Shown here in pieces: positions 24,133-35,929 of a stretch of DNA of 64,000 nucleotides (its first letter is position 1; each line of letters opens with the position of its first letter). Below the pieces are notes generated by a model, which made no database searches, had not been told where the DNA came from, and saw only the letters and a list, made by a program, of their open reading frames with translations. The DNA is from Seriola aureovittata (taxonomy: Eukaryota; Chordata; Actinopteri; Carangiformes; Carangidae). The stretch spans positions 25,010,001-25,074,000 of the forward strand of contig NC_079376.1 of assembly GCF_021018895.1 (NCBI RefSeq). Reading direction: 5' to 3'. Made by a program: the position numbers and the translations under genes.

Positions 24133-24285
24133 CCAAGGTGAGGACAGTGTGCTGTGTTCATCAATCATGCTTTCCGAAACCATTACTGTCTGTTTCTGTA
24201 ACCTCATAGGAACATGTAGGATGGAGGAGTCAGACACTCAAGGCTGAACATCCAACTTCACCGCACCATGTGTGTTCATGCTATA

Positions 24286-24290
<5 letters not shown>

Positions 24291-24327
<37 letters not shown>
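24291..24327. repeat. (GT)n microsatellite
   Basis: About 18 TG units, uninterrupted. Confidence 0.95.
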
Positions 24328-24328
<1 letters not shown>

Positions 24329-26984
24329 GATGTGAGGAGCGTCTCCTGGGTGACGGGTGCATCCACAGTTTGGCTTCAAAGCAAATATCAATTTTTCAGG
24401 AGGTGAAAAAAGGAAGATGTCAAGGATTAAGGCTTCACAAAGGTAAAAAGAGAATGTATTGTATTCCACACCTCCCTCAGAGTACATGCACCGCTCTGAC
24501 ATTTTTAGATTTGACTGGTGTTAGCTTCAAATCAAAGCTTAAATGAGAAGAAAGATGCTTTATTTTGTCATCTCTGGAAACAAGTGAATGAATTAGTTTT
24601 TTTTTAGTTTTTTTATTTTGGCAGATGCTATTTGCTGCCAGTGTGGACAGTCAGTGTGGTTATTCAGGCATGTGCACAAACAGACCTCAGAGGGGCTGAA
24701 GCACCTGCAGCTTTGCCTCCCAGAGAGAACTTGCCCTTTTTCTTTCTTATTTTTAAAAATAATTTCATTTATCAAATAAATAAATTACTGTTTGCACAGA
24801 GCCTTTCCTGGCTGCCAATATAGAAACTCAAAACATCATGAAGATGGCATTTTGAAAAAAACACATTAGTCATTATTTTCCTTGAAATGAGAAACATATA
24901 ATCATTATTAGTATCTCCACAAATAACACAGGACATGCAGGTTTGTGGCTCTGTCTTCTCAACACCGCAAGCTCCAAGCACACATTGTACTCTGCTGCAC
25001 ACACACACAGCTGTTTTGAGATCTATGAGATCAATGATAAAGATGACAATAATTAATCACCCACACCCTCCAATCTCTATTCCACTTCACCGACTGCAGT
25101 CCTCTTGCACATGCCGCTGCTGCCGTTAGCACTGCCTGGTCTGCACAGGCCATACAGAGACATGCAAATAAACTGAGAAACATAATCATGTTTCATTGTG
25201 TCCCATCTCGCTCCCCGACATCCTCACATTATTATTATACAGAGGTAGATATGGAGCTCCATGTCGTCCTAATGAAAAGAGCAGGAGATCAGAAAATGCT
25301 AGCATGTGTAGTTCTGAAAGGGAGTTTCAAAAGACAAAAGTATCTTTTTGTTGATGTCTAAGAGTGTTTGGATCTGCAGTATGATCTTAGTTCACATATA
25401 GTGATACCACAGATTTATTCTTCAAACATTCCCTCATTCTCACTCAGTATTTCTATTTTCTTCCTTTCATCCGTAGCTTCCAGCTCTTTGTGCTGCCGCT
25501 CACATGTCCTGCAGTTCTTGAGGAAAAGTGTCGGAGAGGAAGCCTGTGGGCTGTGACCTAGAATTTAAATCAAGAGAAAAACCATATCTGCAACAATCAA
25601 TATTGTTTCTTTAGCGTGCTCTTTGTTCTTCGCGACAGCACATTGGCAGTCTCAACCAGCCGGCTTTACATAAATGTGGGTTTTTGGAGAACAAAGATGA
25701 GGGCTGCTGGGATAAAAAAAAGCGAAGGGGCAATGTGGGAGTGACCCCTGAGGCAAAAGCAACAATTGTTCTATATGGCACTGCGTTTTACAGATTTATG
25801 GCCAAAACGCAGCTGGATTGTGACCTACATGCGAGTAAAAAAAAAAAAACACACACTGCAATCTTCATCAAATAAGTCGAAAATAGATGGAACTTAAACG
25901 ATCCCTGTGGAGGAGCTTCACAGCAGCACAAGTAATAAGATTCAACGGATGAATCATCAACAAATGTGTTTAAAAAAATGACAAAACTAATAAGACCAAT
26001 ATATAACTAAAACATTCCTTTAAACTCCGGGAAATAAACAGGCGAGCTCTGAATTTGAACTCGTATCTGTTCGAGGGGAAAACTAAGGAAAATAAAATAT
26101 GTCGATTTGTAGAAACGCATCACATGAAAAAGTGCGGTTCATCCGTATCGTCGGTAAAGTCGACAGAGGACAGCAGCTGTGTGATGCTCTAAACACCATC
26201 CACATTATCACAGAGCGCCCGCACAGATGTGTGTGGCATATGTAACAGACGCTAATGACACCGACATCACCGGCTCTTCCTGCTTTTGTGAAGCTGGAGG
26301 AAGCTATTTGCCATATGTCCAGAAAAAAATGTCAGTTTGTCTCCGTGTCTCTGCAGAACAGGCACATGGGACATGTAGTTGTCTAGTTTCACGGTGGTAA
26401 ACCGCCTGAATTGGCTGATAATGAACAAACGAATAGTTTCTACCGAGATGCTTTGAGGGTCGGGATGTAGTGTGCCTCACATGCTGACTCAGACACTACA
26501 AAAGCTCTCACATTCTCCTGTCTACTGGGCTTTTATATATTTCCAAATCTACCTGCCAGTGATCCACACGGAAGCATCACAACCTTTAACTGTGTCAGAA
26601 AAACACTTCTTTCATGTGTTTCACTTTAAACATCAAAATCTTCTTACTTCAGATCATAGTCCGTGTTTAATGTTGTTGTGGGTTTTAGGCATCAAAGATA
26701 ACCAGTTAAAAAAAACTCATCATCTGGGGTGGGGGGGGTTGTTGTGCTTTAGAAAGAGAAATGTAAAGACTATGCAGCACAGTTACCATTTCACAAACTG
26801 TCTATTGAAGCTGTTTTGCTTGTTAAAATTGGTTCCTGCTCAATTTATTATTATTGTTTTTGTTTGTTTTTGATTGTATTTATTTGAACTTTATTTAAGA
26901 TACATTCTCTTTTTTGCAAAAGAGAGCTAACCAAAAATTGGCAGCACAGTGTAAAATTAGACAGAGGAACACTGAGTAAAACAA
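24328..26984. other. Unique non-coding sequence
   Basis: No gene or complete transposon is seen in 2.6 kb. The 26100-26290 stretch is richer in CpG than its surroundings but lacks a recognisable exon. A 133-codon frame at 26472-26873 has no recognised similarity and is judged a chance ORF. Confidence 0.4.
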
Positions 26985-27310
26985 GAACCACCTCCTCCTG
27001 GTTGTTTCCTCCACCAACCAGCTAAGTTAAAGTAAACATGGTCACAGTCTCTCCTTCCTGAGTTACAGTGTTGAATAATGGCCAGAAGTGTTTATACAGA
27101 ACATTATGATGTCACAGTGAAGTTAACCTTTGACCTTTTGGATATAAAATGTCATCACTTCATTTTACCCTCTTATACATTTCAGTTAAATTGTGACATA
27201 AATGTATGAATTTGTGAGTTTGTGTGTTCTGTGAGGTCACCTTGACCTTTGACATTTGACCAACCAAAATCTAATTAGTTGATCCTTGAGTCCGAGGATG
27301 TCATGTTCTG
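26985..27310 (+). repeat. NR repeat copy
   Basis: It shares GGATATAAAATGTCATCA-type, CTAATTAGTTGATCCTTGAG-type and nuclear-receptor segments with 60187-60570. It carries a perfect inverted hexamer pair, AGGTCACCTTGACCT, at 27234-27248. The right part after GAGTCC is lost. Confidence 0.65.
27234..27248. promoter_or_regulatory. Perfect IR3 nuclear-receptor motif (ERE type)
   Basis: AGGTCA-CCT-TGACCT matches the consensus estrogen response element in all 12 specified positions. It lies within an NR repeat copy. Binding in vivo is not shown by sequence. Confidence 0.5.
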
Positions 27311-28120
27311 AGGAGACTCTGGGTCTGTAAAAATCCATTCACATGATCTGGTCTAACAGCTGTTTGAAACTGAACAAGACATTTTTCAGAGATCGGGGTT
27401 AGGGTTAAATGAAAAACGAAAAGCTACATGTGAATGTTCCTTTTCTCAATGGGGTCCATCCAGTTAACACATATAAATTTCAAGTTTAAGTTCACCTCTT
27501 CATATGTTGTTTGTCTGGTCTTTGTAGCTGTCAGCTTGTCTTCAGTTTGTCCTTCAGAAGGATGCAACTACATTTTTTATGGGGGCTCTTTATGTTGTGT
27601 AATTACTGACATTAACGTATAAGTGCTGTCATTTGCATGATGTGACACATGTTACTCACGTTATAGTATTGATTCCTCTTTGCCATTTTAACAATAGCAC
27701 CTTTCACACGCTGCAGCTCTCCTCTCGCGTTGTTGTTTCTGTGAATAAAAGCATTCCCAGCACCATATGGCTGCTGAGGCCCAGGAGAGGGCAAATAAAA
27801 TCCCTCCATATTCAAGGAATGTTGCAGGAGGGAGCCGGGGGAGCCTTTCCTGCGTCTCAATTAACAGCAGTCTGCCAAAGCATTAACCCTCTCCCCTGAA
27901 TAAATGACTCTGAGGTTTATGTGAGCATGCATGTTAGATTAAACCCAGTGTTCTATTAAAGATATGATTTGCAGCAGTAATTGTGAGGGGGTAGTGAGTG
28001 ACTGGTTCAATTAACTGTGTGAAATGATCAGTCTCTGGATGCAGGTCCAGCTACAGTTGGATGGGAAGTCTGAGATGCTGATTTGAAACTGAAAAATGTA
28101 AAAACCTTATTATGAGCATG
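27311..28120. other. Unique non-coding sequence
   Basis: No gene or repeat recognised. 27690-27900 has a compact, non-repetitive texture but no reading frame of note. Confidence 0.4.
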
Positions 28121-28976
28121 TATTATGGATCGGTACGCGACAAAAACTCAAAGTCCTAAAAGTTCCTTTCGTCCAATCCAGTTTGTGTTCCCACTGCAAC
28201 TGAAGGAGGTTTGGGAACACTATTCCAATTCATCTCTATGTTGGAGACAATGCGGATGCCTAGAGGCAAATCATTTTCACATATTTTGGTCTTGTTCAAT
28301 ACTGTTGACTTTCTGGCAGGAGGTCCACAACATTTTGCAAAAAGTATTTCAGACAGACATTACTTTTGTATCATTATATTTAGGAGTTTTACCATCGGAA
28401 AATGATGACAAATACTTATTTCAGATTCTAAGTGCCGCTTCTAGAAAAGCTATAACAAGGAAGTGGCTAAAATTAGAAAAACCTACAGTGGACGAGTGGT
28501 TTGACATCATTTATAACATTTTTAAGATGGAAAGAATTACTTTTGCTATAAGACTAAAACAGGATCTGTTTTTGAAAAGATGGGATAGATGGATTAGATA
28601 TGTCACTCCGATCCGTCCATCGTTTGTCTAGTACCAGGTCTTATATCCATTTTCTTTTTTCATCTATGCTTTTCCTATTCAACCCTTATGCATCAGTATT
28701 TTTTTTTTTTTTCTCTAGTATAACAGATGTGCACCCCTGCATTCTTGTTCTAAGCCTAAGGAGTTAAGTTCTCAATTTTTGTATTTTAATAATTTCATCT
28801 TTTGTGTGATGAGGGAGGTCCAATCATCCCTATCTGTATGGTCAGTGGAATCGTGGATGTATTACTGTGCAATTCAGTTGTAATTTACAGATGAATGGAT
28901 GAGACTGGTGAATTGATATGTGAATGAATATGTAAACCAGGAAAATCACAATAAAAACAGAATTGAAAAAAAAAAA
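28121..28976 (+). mobile_element. 5'-truncated L1-like LINE, 3' end
   Basis: A 168-codon open frame (28125-28631) has the Cys-rich C-terminal signature of L1-type ORF2 proteins. It shows LCWRQCGC at residues 38-45, followed by H50, H52 and FWSC at 54-57, then FWQEVHNILQKVF. After the stop is a 3' UTR of about 330 bp with AATAAA at 28950-28955 and an A tail at 28966-28976, as expected for target-primed reverse transcription. The endonuclease and RT domains are absent, so the copy was truncated on insertion. The frame is unbroken, which suggests a moderately young copy. No clear target duplication was found. Assignment to the L1 group rests on motif order. Confidence 0.8.
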
Positions 28977-29139
28977 GAAGAAGGTTTGGGAGATAGTACA
29001 AGGAACTGAGCAAGAGTGCATTTGGGGCTCGTATTTAGACAATCAGTGATGGTCAGCAACACAAACTTCACCTCAGTAGTTGCTAGGTCACTAGAAAGTA
29101 CTCTTACCCCCACACAGTAATATCTTTGGAGCCTGGAAT
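28977..29139. other. Short unique spacer
   Basis: Nothing recognised between the LINE tail and the family D copy. Confidence 0.35.
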
Positions 29140-29460
29140 TAAAGGTCCATATAGTATAAAGGTAGATGTCCATGTGTCGTTTGATTATAAATCAGGTCTA
29201 GGTTCTATATTAATACTGTGAAAGTATCAAAGCCTCAGTCCACAGAGAAATGCACACAAGCTGTATTCAGGAACTGAGCCTTAAAACCAGCCGTCAGGAC
29301 TTCTGGAACTTTGTGATGTCACAACAAAGCAGTCACAGCTCTCAGCCATGCCCCAAGCCCCGCCAGAGAGGCTCAGAGCCTCCTCTCTTCTGATTGGCTC
29401 AGCAATAGGTAATGTTAGCTCTCTCTCTCTCTCAGTCCTATTAAAGAAAATAAACATTCT
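29140..29460. repeat. Interspersed repeat, family D, uninterrupted copy
   Basis: It runs from GTAGATGTCCATGTGTCG to CTGATTGGCTCAGCAATAGG. The same sequence occurs at 42364-42413 and continues at 43552-43830, where it is split by an insertion. Shared blocks include TACTGTGAAAGTATCAAAG and CTTTGTGATGTCACAACAAA. No ORF; class unknown. Confidence 0.7.
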
Positions 29461-30184
29461 CTAATATCATAGTTGGACTTAACATCAATTCAAAATCAAA
29501 ATCATCATCAAAAGTGTAAAATATAGGAACTTTAAAATTAAACTCAAGTCAATTGTCAGGTTAAGTTCATATGGGTTCCAGAAAGATTCCTGGGTTCCTG
29601 GAAAAGTTCCAGCATTAGATTTTTTATTTATTTTTTTTTAACAAAGGAAATTGTTTGTGGTGGCAGCAAATAAATAAACAAGACATTAAAACCACCAACA
29701 CTAGTTGAGACCAAAGACTACAAGGCATTGTAACCTGCAGCTGTCTCAACACAGACCGTAATACAATGTTTTCCTTGTTTTAATACATTAGGTGAATATT
29801 CATATTATTTGACAGGTAGAATAGTAGGACAAGGAGAGTACTTCAGACTCTAACTAGACTAAATGAACATGATATTAACATAATGTTTTGTAGTAGATTT
29901 CCGCTGCTTCTGATGCTTATGTTGCTGTTTAATATCCTGTGAATGCTTGTATTAAGATATTTTACTGGCCAAAAGATGTAAATGACTGTATGTCTGATAC
30001 ATTGGGTGAACCTGCAACTGCTGAAATGTGTACGCATGAGATGAGGTTAAGTTTAAACGAGAATGTACAAGAAATTGTTCTAAGTTTTAGCACTGTGTAG
30101 AGAGGAGTGTCTTTTATTTACTTTCATCTAAACCTGAACAGTTGACAATAATGTGATTAGTTACTTTTAATTACATACTGTCTG
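29461..30184. other. AT-rich unique non-coding sequence
   Basis: No gene or repeat recognised. Confidence 0.4.
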
Positions 30185-30545
30185 TTATGCCTGTTGGCAT
30201 GCAGGGCGGCAACAAAGGATCACCACATCTGTACCCCAGATGTGGTGTAGGGTCTTCAGCTCTTCTTCCACTGTCCAGCACCAGGTGTTCTTGGGTCCTG
30301 CCTCTTTTTTTGTTTTCCGTCCAATGAGGGGCAGTTCAGGTGATGTTGCCCTGCTCTCTTCGGATGACACGCCCGATCAGTCGCCATCCACCTTCTCACG
30401 ATGATGGTGGCCGTGCTGTCTTACCTGCAGCGGGCGAGTAGATGTTGGCTGGAGACGGTATTGAGCCAGAAGACTTGCAGTATTTTCTGTGTGTGAAGGT
30501 TGACAGCTTGTGGAGATTAAATGTCATCATGATGGGAGGAGGCCT
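30185..30545 (-). mobile_element. RTE-like LINE, C-terminal fragment (minus)
   Basis: Conceptual minus-strand translation, across several frame changes, gives a familiar LINE ORF2 tail: KILQVFWLNTVSSQ, then ATIIVRRW, then PKNTWCWTVEEELKTLHHIW, ending FVAALHANRHN. The order (WP-T-S segment, R-W-IG segment, GRPKNTWRRTVE-type segment, final W-R-VAALH) matches the C-terminus of RTE-like non-LTR elements and related clades. Frameshifts and stops show it is dead. The clade name is an inference from motif similarity. Confidence 0.7.
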
Positions 30546-31413
30546 GTGTGTAAAGGGGATGAAGGCAGTGAATATGATTGGTTGCAATCATCACAGCCCT
30601 CCTTGTCATACCCACTTACAGTGTATGATAATGTATTCTTTCTGATCCCTACCCCCTATCCAAGCACAGACACTAAACTACTAGCACAGCTTGAACACAC
30701 AGTACAGAGCCCCTTGATTAATGACGACAGAGCCGAGAGCTACAGGAAAGTCAAAGAACTCCTCCCTACATGGATTTATAACAAACTGCTTTAGCAATGC
30801 AACCAAGTCTGAGTGCAGTCATCCATATCTCTCAGCAGGAAATATTAATCAAACAAAGTAAGATTTTCTCTGTTACAGGTCCCTAAATTACTGCATAGTA
30901 ATTCTTCACACCTTGCTATTGAGGAGTCCAGTAAGAATACAGTATAAGTCACCTGTATTTTACTTCCTGGTCAGACCAAGGACTTAGAGAAACAATTAAT
31001 ACTTCTCATTTCTGAGCGTTTCTCCTTGATTTCTCCGACCTCACAAGGCTCCACTCTGTCCACATTTTACATCTAATTCCTCTACAGTCGCTGGTGCAGG
31101 AGAAAGGACAAGGTCAATGGCAACTCGCTAACGGCAGGCTAGCCAAGGATAGCTTCTCTCCAGAGCCCTTTGTGCTGATGCCCTGCTTGCATCATCAGCT
31201 TCCTGCATGTCACTGTTCTCTCCCTACCTGGGGGAAGGGCCTCCTGTCAGGTTAATTGCAAAGAGGAAAAACACTTTGTTGCAGTAAACGTTGTGTTTTA
31301 AGGAGCATCACTCCAGCACCGACACACCAGCTTCAGCACCACACACAGTTTCTGGCTTTCTGAATGAAAGAAAATAATACATTTGCTCATAATCAGTGTA
31401 GTTTGAGTCTTTC
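30546..31413. other. Unique non-coding sequence
   Basis: A short open frame ending near 30794 (KELLPTWIYNKLL) is not recognised. The rest is unique. Confidence 0.35.
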
Positions 31414-32300
31414 TGTACCGCTTGACAATAAGACTACTCTTATAAAAGATTTATAAATGTTTTATAATGAGCTCATTAATTCAGTTGTTAACACTTTATA
31501 AATCATGAATAAACTATTATAAACAAGTTATAACACAGTTTTCATACATTGATGATCACTATTTGGCAGGATCAAGTTAATGCTTAATACTCATTAATCT
31601 TTATAATAATTTACTATTATTTGTTATTATCTATGAGAACATCACTTCCTTTACTTTTCTTCTTTTTTTTTCTTCTTCTGAAATTAGCATGCTAACCAGC
31701 TAGCTAAGTCTCGTCACCTCCTGATACATTCAGTCTGTCCTGATGAAGCAGCTGCTCAGAAGACTTATTTTAACCTCTTGTAATGTAAACACAACGATGG
31801 CTGAAGGCTTTGGTAAGTAAACAACTGCTAATGCTAATGTTAGCTATGTAGCAATAGAAAAACTTGCCTAAAGCATATACTGTAGCTCCTTTCATAATAA
31901 TGATGTGTTTCACATTTTACAATAAGGCCTTTCGCCAGTTACAAATGTTTGTAACTGATAATAAATGGTTGTAAAATGAGATGAAGAAACATGAAGATGA
32001 TGGAGGGAGAATCACAGAGATGTGAACAGTGGAACAAAGAATAAGTGAGCAGTTCACCAGGTAAAGGAAGGTTCCCACCTGTGTTCTAGCTGGAGTGATG
32101 AAGAAGAGAGCAACCAGCAGAAAGCATCTCTACTTTAATATCAACTGTGCAGAACAATTAAGAACGTTAAGATGCTCACAGTGGTTAACTAAGGCTTAAC
32201 AGTGCAGATATGACATGTGGGCAAGTTAAGTTTATTAATAAACTAGTTATAAACCATTCATAAATCCTTTATAAGGGTCGTCCTATTGTAAAGCGGTACC
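31414..32300. mobile_element. hAT-like non-autonomous transposon, copy 2, complete
   Basis: The left edge TGTACCGCTTGACAATAAGA and right edge (reverse complement GGTACCGCTTTACAATAGGA) are terminal inverted repeats matching at 39 of 46 positions. The flanks carry an identical 8-bp target duplication, AGTCTTTC, at 31406-31413 and 32301-32308. An 8-bp duplication is the habit of hAT and a few other superfamilies. The interior (887 bp in total) has no transposase frame and contains a family M segment (31675-31900), also present in the copy at 7400. The central part near 31914-32130 is almost identical between the copies, while the outer parts have diverged more. Confidence 0.85.
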
Positions 32301-32308
32301 AGTCTTTC

Positions 32309-33086
32309 CAATAATCAAAAGGCTAAAGAGGAAACATCACTTTATCACCCTTCAGTGTTTCAGACTGATTGATCAAGGCCAATACCAGCCTAACATGACT
32401 GATAAATTGTATGAATAAACATCACATAGAAGATACTTCCTTCACGTTTCATTCGCATATTCAAATCGCCCATAATCAATAATCCTGCCATATCCAATCA
32501 CACAGGTAATGTTGATCCCAGGGAAGGGGGAGGAGGACGAAACATTAGCTTCTTAATGAGCACATTTAAAAGCACCTTGGTCAGATTTATGAGTGTAATT
32601 TACAGCGGGCATGCCGGCGTTATCAATTTAAAGACGATGTACAGAACTAACAGACATTTGCATAATGCAAACTCACAGCTTTATGCTGACTGTGACAGTG
32701 TGAGGGTACAGGAGCTGCAGGTCCACATGAATGAATGCTTACACACTGACACAGCATAAACGTGCATGAACAAGCATGACGGGGAAGATTTCTGATTTTC
32801 TCAACCAAATAACAAAACACAACAAATTTCCTCATGTACCTTCAGTGCCACGTAGATAGCTTTGGTTTCATTGACTATCTCCCAATTTGAATCCAGTCTT
32901 TGGTCGTCGTATCATTTACAAGAAAATGGCACAAATTCAAATATTCAACAGCAAATGTCCCAGTTACTCTGGATTATCATGGTGGTTTTCAGAAGGCCTG
33001 CCATGTGTGTAACTGTAGAATGTGATTCAAACCTGCAGCACATCAGTGAGCTACACTGTTGCACTGGGTGACATGGTCTTTCATAA

Positions 33087-33087
<1 letters not shown>
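32309..33087. other. Unique non-coding sequence, conserved-looking
   Basis: The stretch 32440-32760 is non-repetitive, with several homeodomain- and POU-type motifs. No exon is recognised. Confidence 0.35.
32656..32671. promoter_or_regulatory. Inverted double POU octamer
   Basis: ATTTGCAT at 32656-32663 is followed after one base by ATGCAAA at 32665-32671. These are two octamer-type half sites facing each other, an arrangement seen in POU-dimer sites. Function is inferred only. Confidence 0.3.

Positions 33088-33121
<34 letters not shown>
33088..33121. repeat. (AC)n microsatellite
   Basis: About 17 AC units. Confidence 0.95.
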
Positions 33122-33123
<2 letters not shown>

Positions 33124-34401
33124 CTGTTGTTTATTTGGAATCAATCCCTCACACACTGTCCTGCTGCTGCAAGTACTCGCAGCAGCAACAAATGTGGATT
33201 TAATGTAATCTGAAGCTGAAAATAGTCCCTGAAAAATACACTATTCCCTCCTGTTTGAGCAACTTTGGATAAAAACTGCAGGATCCAGCTGTTGCAGGAA
33301 ATATCTGTTTTTAAAAAAGACACTCCACATTTTGAGAGGTTAGAGTCAAAGACAGGGCAGCAAAGTCAGAAAGTATTAATAGAGACCAACATGTTTACAT
33401 AGAATTTAAAGATTGATATAAAACACAACATCAGGCTTATCTTTTTTAAGGTTATGTACATTTCTTCAAAGATGAGTTAAAAACTGCAACATTTCAAAAG
33501 CTCACAGATACTGGACTATAACCCTCATTTTACATTAACAGTATGCATATGTATTATTATTTGTAGTAGTAGTTGGTATAACTTCATATTATTATTGTAT
33601 TAGTCAATTTACACACCTACAATCTGCACTCAATTTGTCTTAATTATTAATAATTAATCAACATGACTAATTAAACATTATTTATTCAGAGAAGGTTATC
33701 TCGGGGTTAAGGTTAGAATTTAAATGATTGATCATGTCGATAACCTTTTAAGGACCCTCTTCACTCGCATATTCAACACTTCAACACTTCAAATGTGGGT
33801 TTTTTACAAACACATGCCCTGTCTCGTTGTCATGTTCTACAATAAGCTTCAATTCTGAATCCAAATTTGTGGAGAAACTGGATCACAAAACGTGTAAGTG
33901 TTTTCTGCTCTCCGTGGACGACCTCCAGTAACTTTTTAGTGCGCTTTCAGACCAGACAGATAACGACCGTTAATGTAACGCTAATTAATGGTTAATAAAA
34001 CACCTGTGAGGCGGAGTGATACATGAGTTAAAAGTCCTAGTGCTGTTGTACTCTATATCAGCACTCATGGAATGACTCTCGTCCAATCAAATGACTTGGT
34101 CTGAACTAACTGTTGTAGTTTACCTCAGACTCTGACCTCAGTGTCTGTTGGCATTTAGGTGATTTCCACAGGAAACCAGCAGCTGGTTCAGACTAAATGA
34201 AAGGTGCAATTTAACTGCAGCCTCTGAGGAGCAATGATTTAGTCCCACACATTTCATGTTTAAACCTATATTAGACCTTAAAGTGCAGCTAACCGAGCAG
34301 CAGCACGGGCCGTCCTGACACATAATATAACCCAAACCAATAAGTGTTATAACTGCACACACCTGTGTAAATGTCATCCAAGAGACCGTATGATAACATC
34401 A
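33122..34401. other. AT-rich unique non-coding sequence
   Basis: No gene or repeat recognised. Confidence 0.4.
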
Positions 34402-35019
34402 TTAAATGCTTGAGCCACAAGGGACAGACAGAAAGGAAACAGAAAAACCAGTAAAAGGTGTGTCGGTGAGCTGGGTTTCAGGAAAGTTTATTGCTGTTAT
34501 TTTTACGTCTTCCTGAGTGAAAAAAGGTTTAGACTTCCACTGAATTTCTACCCTGATCTTTGAGGCTTTTGTAGTCACAACAAGTTTAGGACAGAAGTGG
34601 GAAATGATGCAATAAAATGAACAATAAAGAGATATGAAGGTGAAAGTCATCAACATGTCCCCTTTGGTTTGAATCAGGAAGTCTACAGTAAACTTGTTGA
34701 TGTTGTCCCCATCTACTCGACCCATTTTAATCCTGCTTCTGACTTCAGACAAGAAAAACGCCCACGGAGCTTCTATTATGTTCATCACAAATATTTCCAT
34801 GTTTGATTTGATCCTTGTTGCCGATGTGTGATTCTGAGCCGGCGTCTGGCTGTTTGATGTGTGAACAAATGGATGTTTTGTCAGCTTTGATCCTGCTTGC
34901 ACACGCACTTCATGCGATAATACAGCTTTTAACCTCTCACAATGGCTAAACGCTCGAGTCTTCCTCATTTGCATATTGTAATTATTTAGAAGTGAAGCAC
35001 TTTTGTCTACAGAGGACAC
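34402..35019 (-). CDS. Longest ORF of the window, 205 codons, unassigned
   Basis: A single minus-strand frame runs from an ATG at 35019 to its stop at 34402. In AT-rich sequence a 205-codon run is unusual: a rough estimate is well below one expected in 64 kb. I do not recognise the protein. It is basic in its first 75 residues, has a hydrophobic cysteine-containing stretch at about residues 122-149 (MLMTFTFISLYCSFYC and following) and no signal peptide. There is no clear promoter, splice site or neighbouring exon. It could be a lineage-specific intronless gene, a decayed retrogene, an exon of an unknown element, or a chance ORF, which I consider most likely. Confidence 0.2.
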   Translation of the reverse strand: MSSVDKSASLLNNYNMQMRKTRAFSHCERLKAVLSHEVRVQAGSKLTKHPFVHTSNSQTPAQNHTSATRIKSNMEIFVMNIIEAPWAFFLSEVRSRIKMGRVDGDNINKFTVDFLIQTKGDMLMTFTFISLYCSFYCIISHFCPKLVVTTKASKIRVEIQWKSKPFFTQEDVKITAINFPETQLTDTPFTGFSVSFLSVPCGSSI

Positions 35020-35394
35020 CCAGGGTTTGTTGTCGCACTGTGAGGAATATTATATTATATCCACAGTGGGCAACAACACTTTCACTCATCTTAACAAAGA
35101 GGGATCACACTGACCAGCTGATCTCTGTCCTCCACAACATGTTGAATTAAAATGTGTCTTTGGTTACATTCTCCATGTCCTGAATTCATGTTCTTATTGT
35201 GATGCAGTCAGGGACTGAATGACACATGTTGACAATTCACCACTTGGTCAGGTGAACAAGAAAACATAACTGTAGTATCTGCAGCCCAGATTTATCCCAG
35301 ACTTCACTGCATGTAACATTAAAGGTGTACTTCATTGATTTACTTCCACACTTCCATACAATTGAAAGACTGATAAGAAACATAGTTTTAAAAA
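35020..35394. other. Unique non-coding sequence
   Basis: Nothing recognised. Confidence 0.4.
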
Positions 35395-35830
35395 AGTAGA
35401 TTCACCTCCTGGTGGCCGTCTGCCTCCTCCACTCAGACTGCTTTCAGGTTACATCCCTGTTTATCCAGAGTCATCTTTGAACCATTTATGTGAAATTTTG
35501 TCATAATTGCTGCATGACATGTTGAGTAATGGCTAAACAGTGTTTTGTGAGGTCACACTGACATTGACCTTTGAACACCCAAATCAAATGACTTCGTTCA
35601 TGAGTCCAAGTGGATATTTGCACCAAACGTGAAGGGATTCCCTTGGGAAGTTGTCAAGATATTGTATTCACAAGGACAAAACCGTGTTTTGCGAGGTCAC
35701 TGTGACCTCGACCTTTGACCTTTTACCACCAAAATCTAATCAGTTCATCTTTAAGGTCCAGGTGAATGTTTGTGCCAGATTTGAGGACGTTTTGTGAAGG
35801 CGTTACAGAGATATCATGTTCACAAGACAA
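35395..35830 (+). repeat. NR repeat copy with two tandem core units
   Basis: The left edge (CACCTCCTGGTGGCCGTCTG) is the mirror of the edge at 42290-42363. Two core units follow. The first has AGGTCACACTGACAT at 35550 and the second a perfect AGGTCACTGTGACCT at 35694-35708 followed by CGACCTTTGACCT, a near-perfect DR1. Each unit continues with an ATCAAATGACTT/ATCTAATCAGTT segment and a TTGTGCCAGATTTGA-type segment. Confidence 0.7.
35694..35708. promoter_or_regulatory. Perfect IR3 nuclear-receptor motif with adjacent DR1-like pair
   Basis: AGGTCA-CTG-TGACCT is an exact consensus ERE. CGACCTTTGACCT (35709-35721) directly abuts it and reads as AGGTCA-A-AGGTCG on the minus strand. Confidence 0.5.
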
Positions 35831-35929
35831 CCTGAAAACATAAAAACCCAAAACCTATATTGTCCTCCACTTTCTTTCTCTGTTTGTTTCTTCCTTTTTC
35901 TTGTAGACATCTATTGTTGTTGTGTTCTG

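Noticed and set aside
26472..26873. 133-codon + strand ORF
   Set aside because: No recognised similarity, composition follows the AT-rich background, no splice or promoter context.
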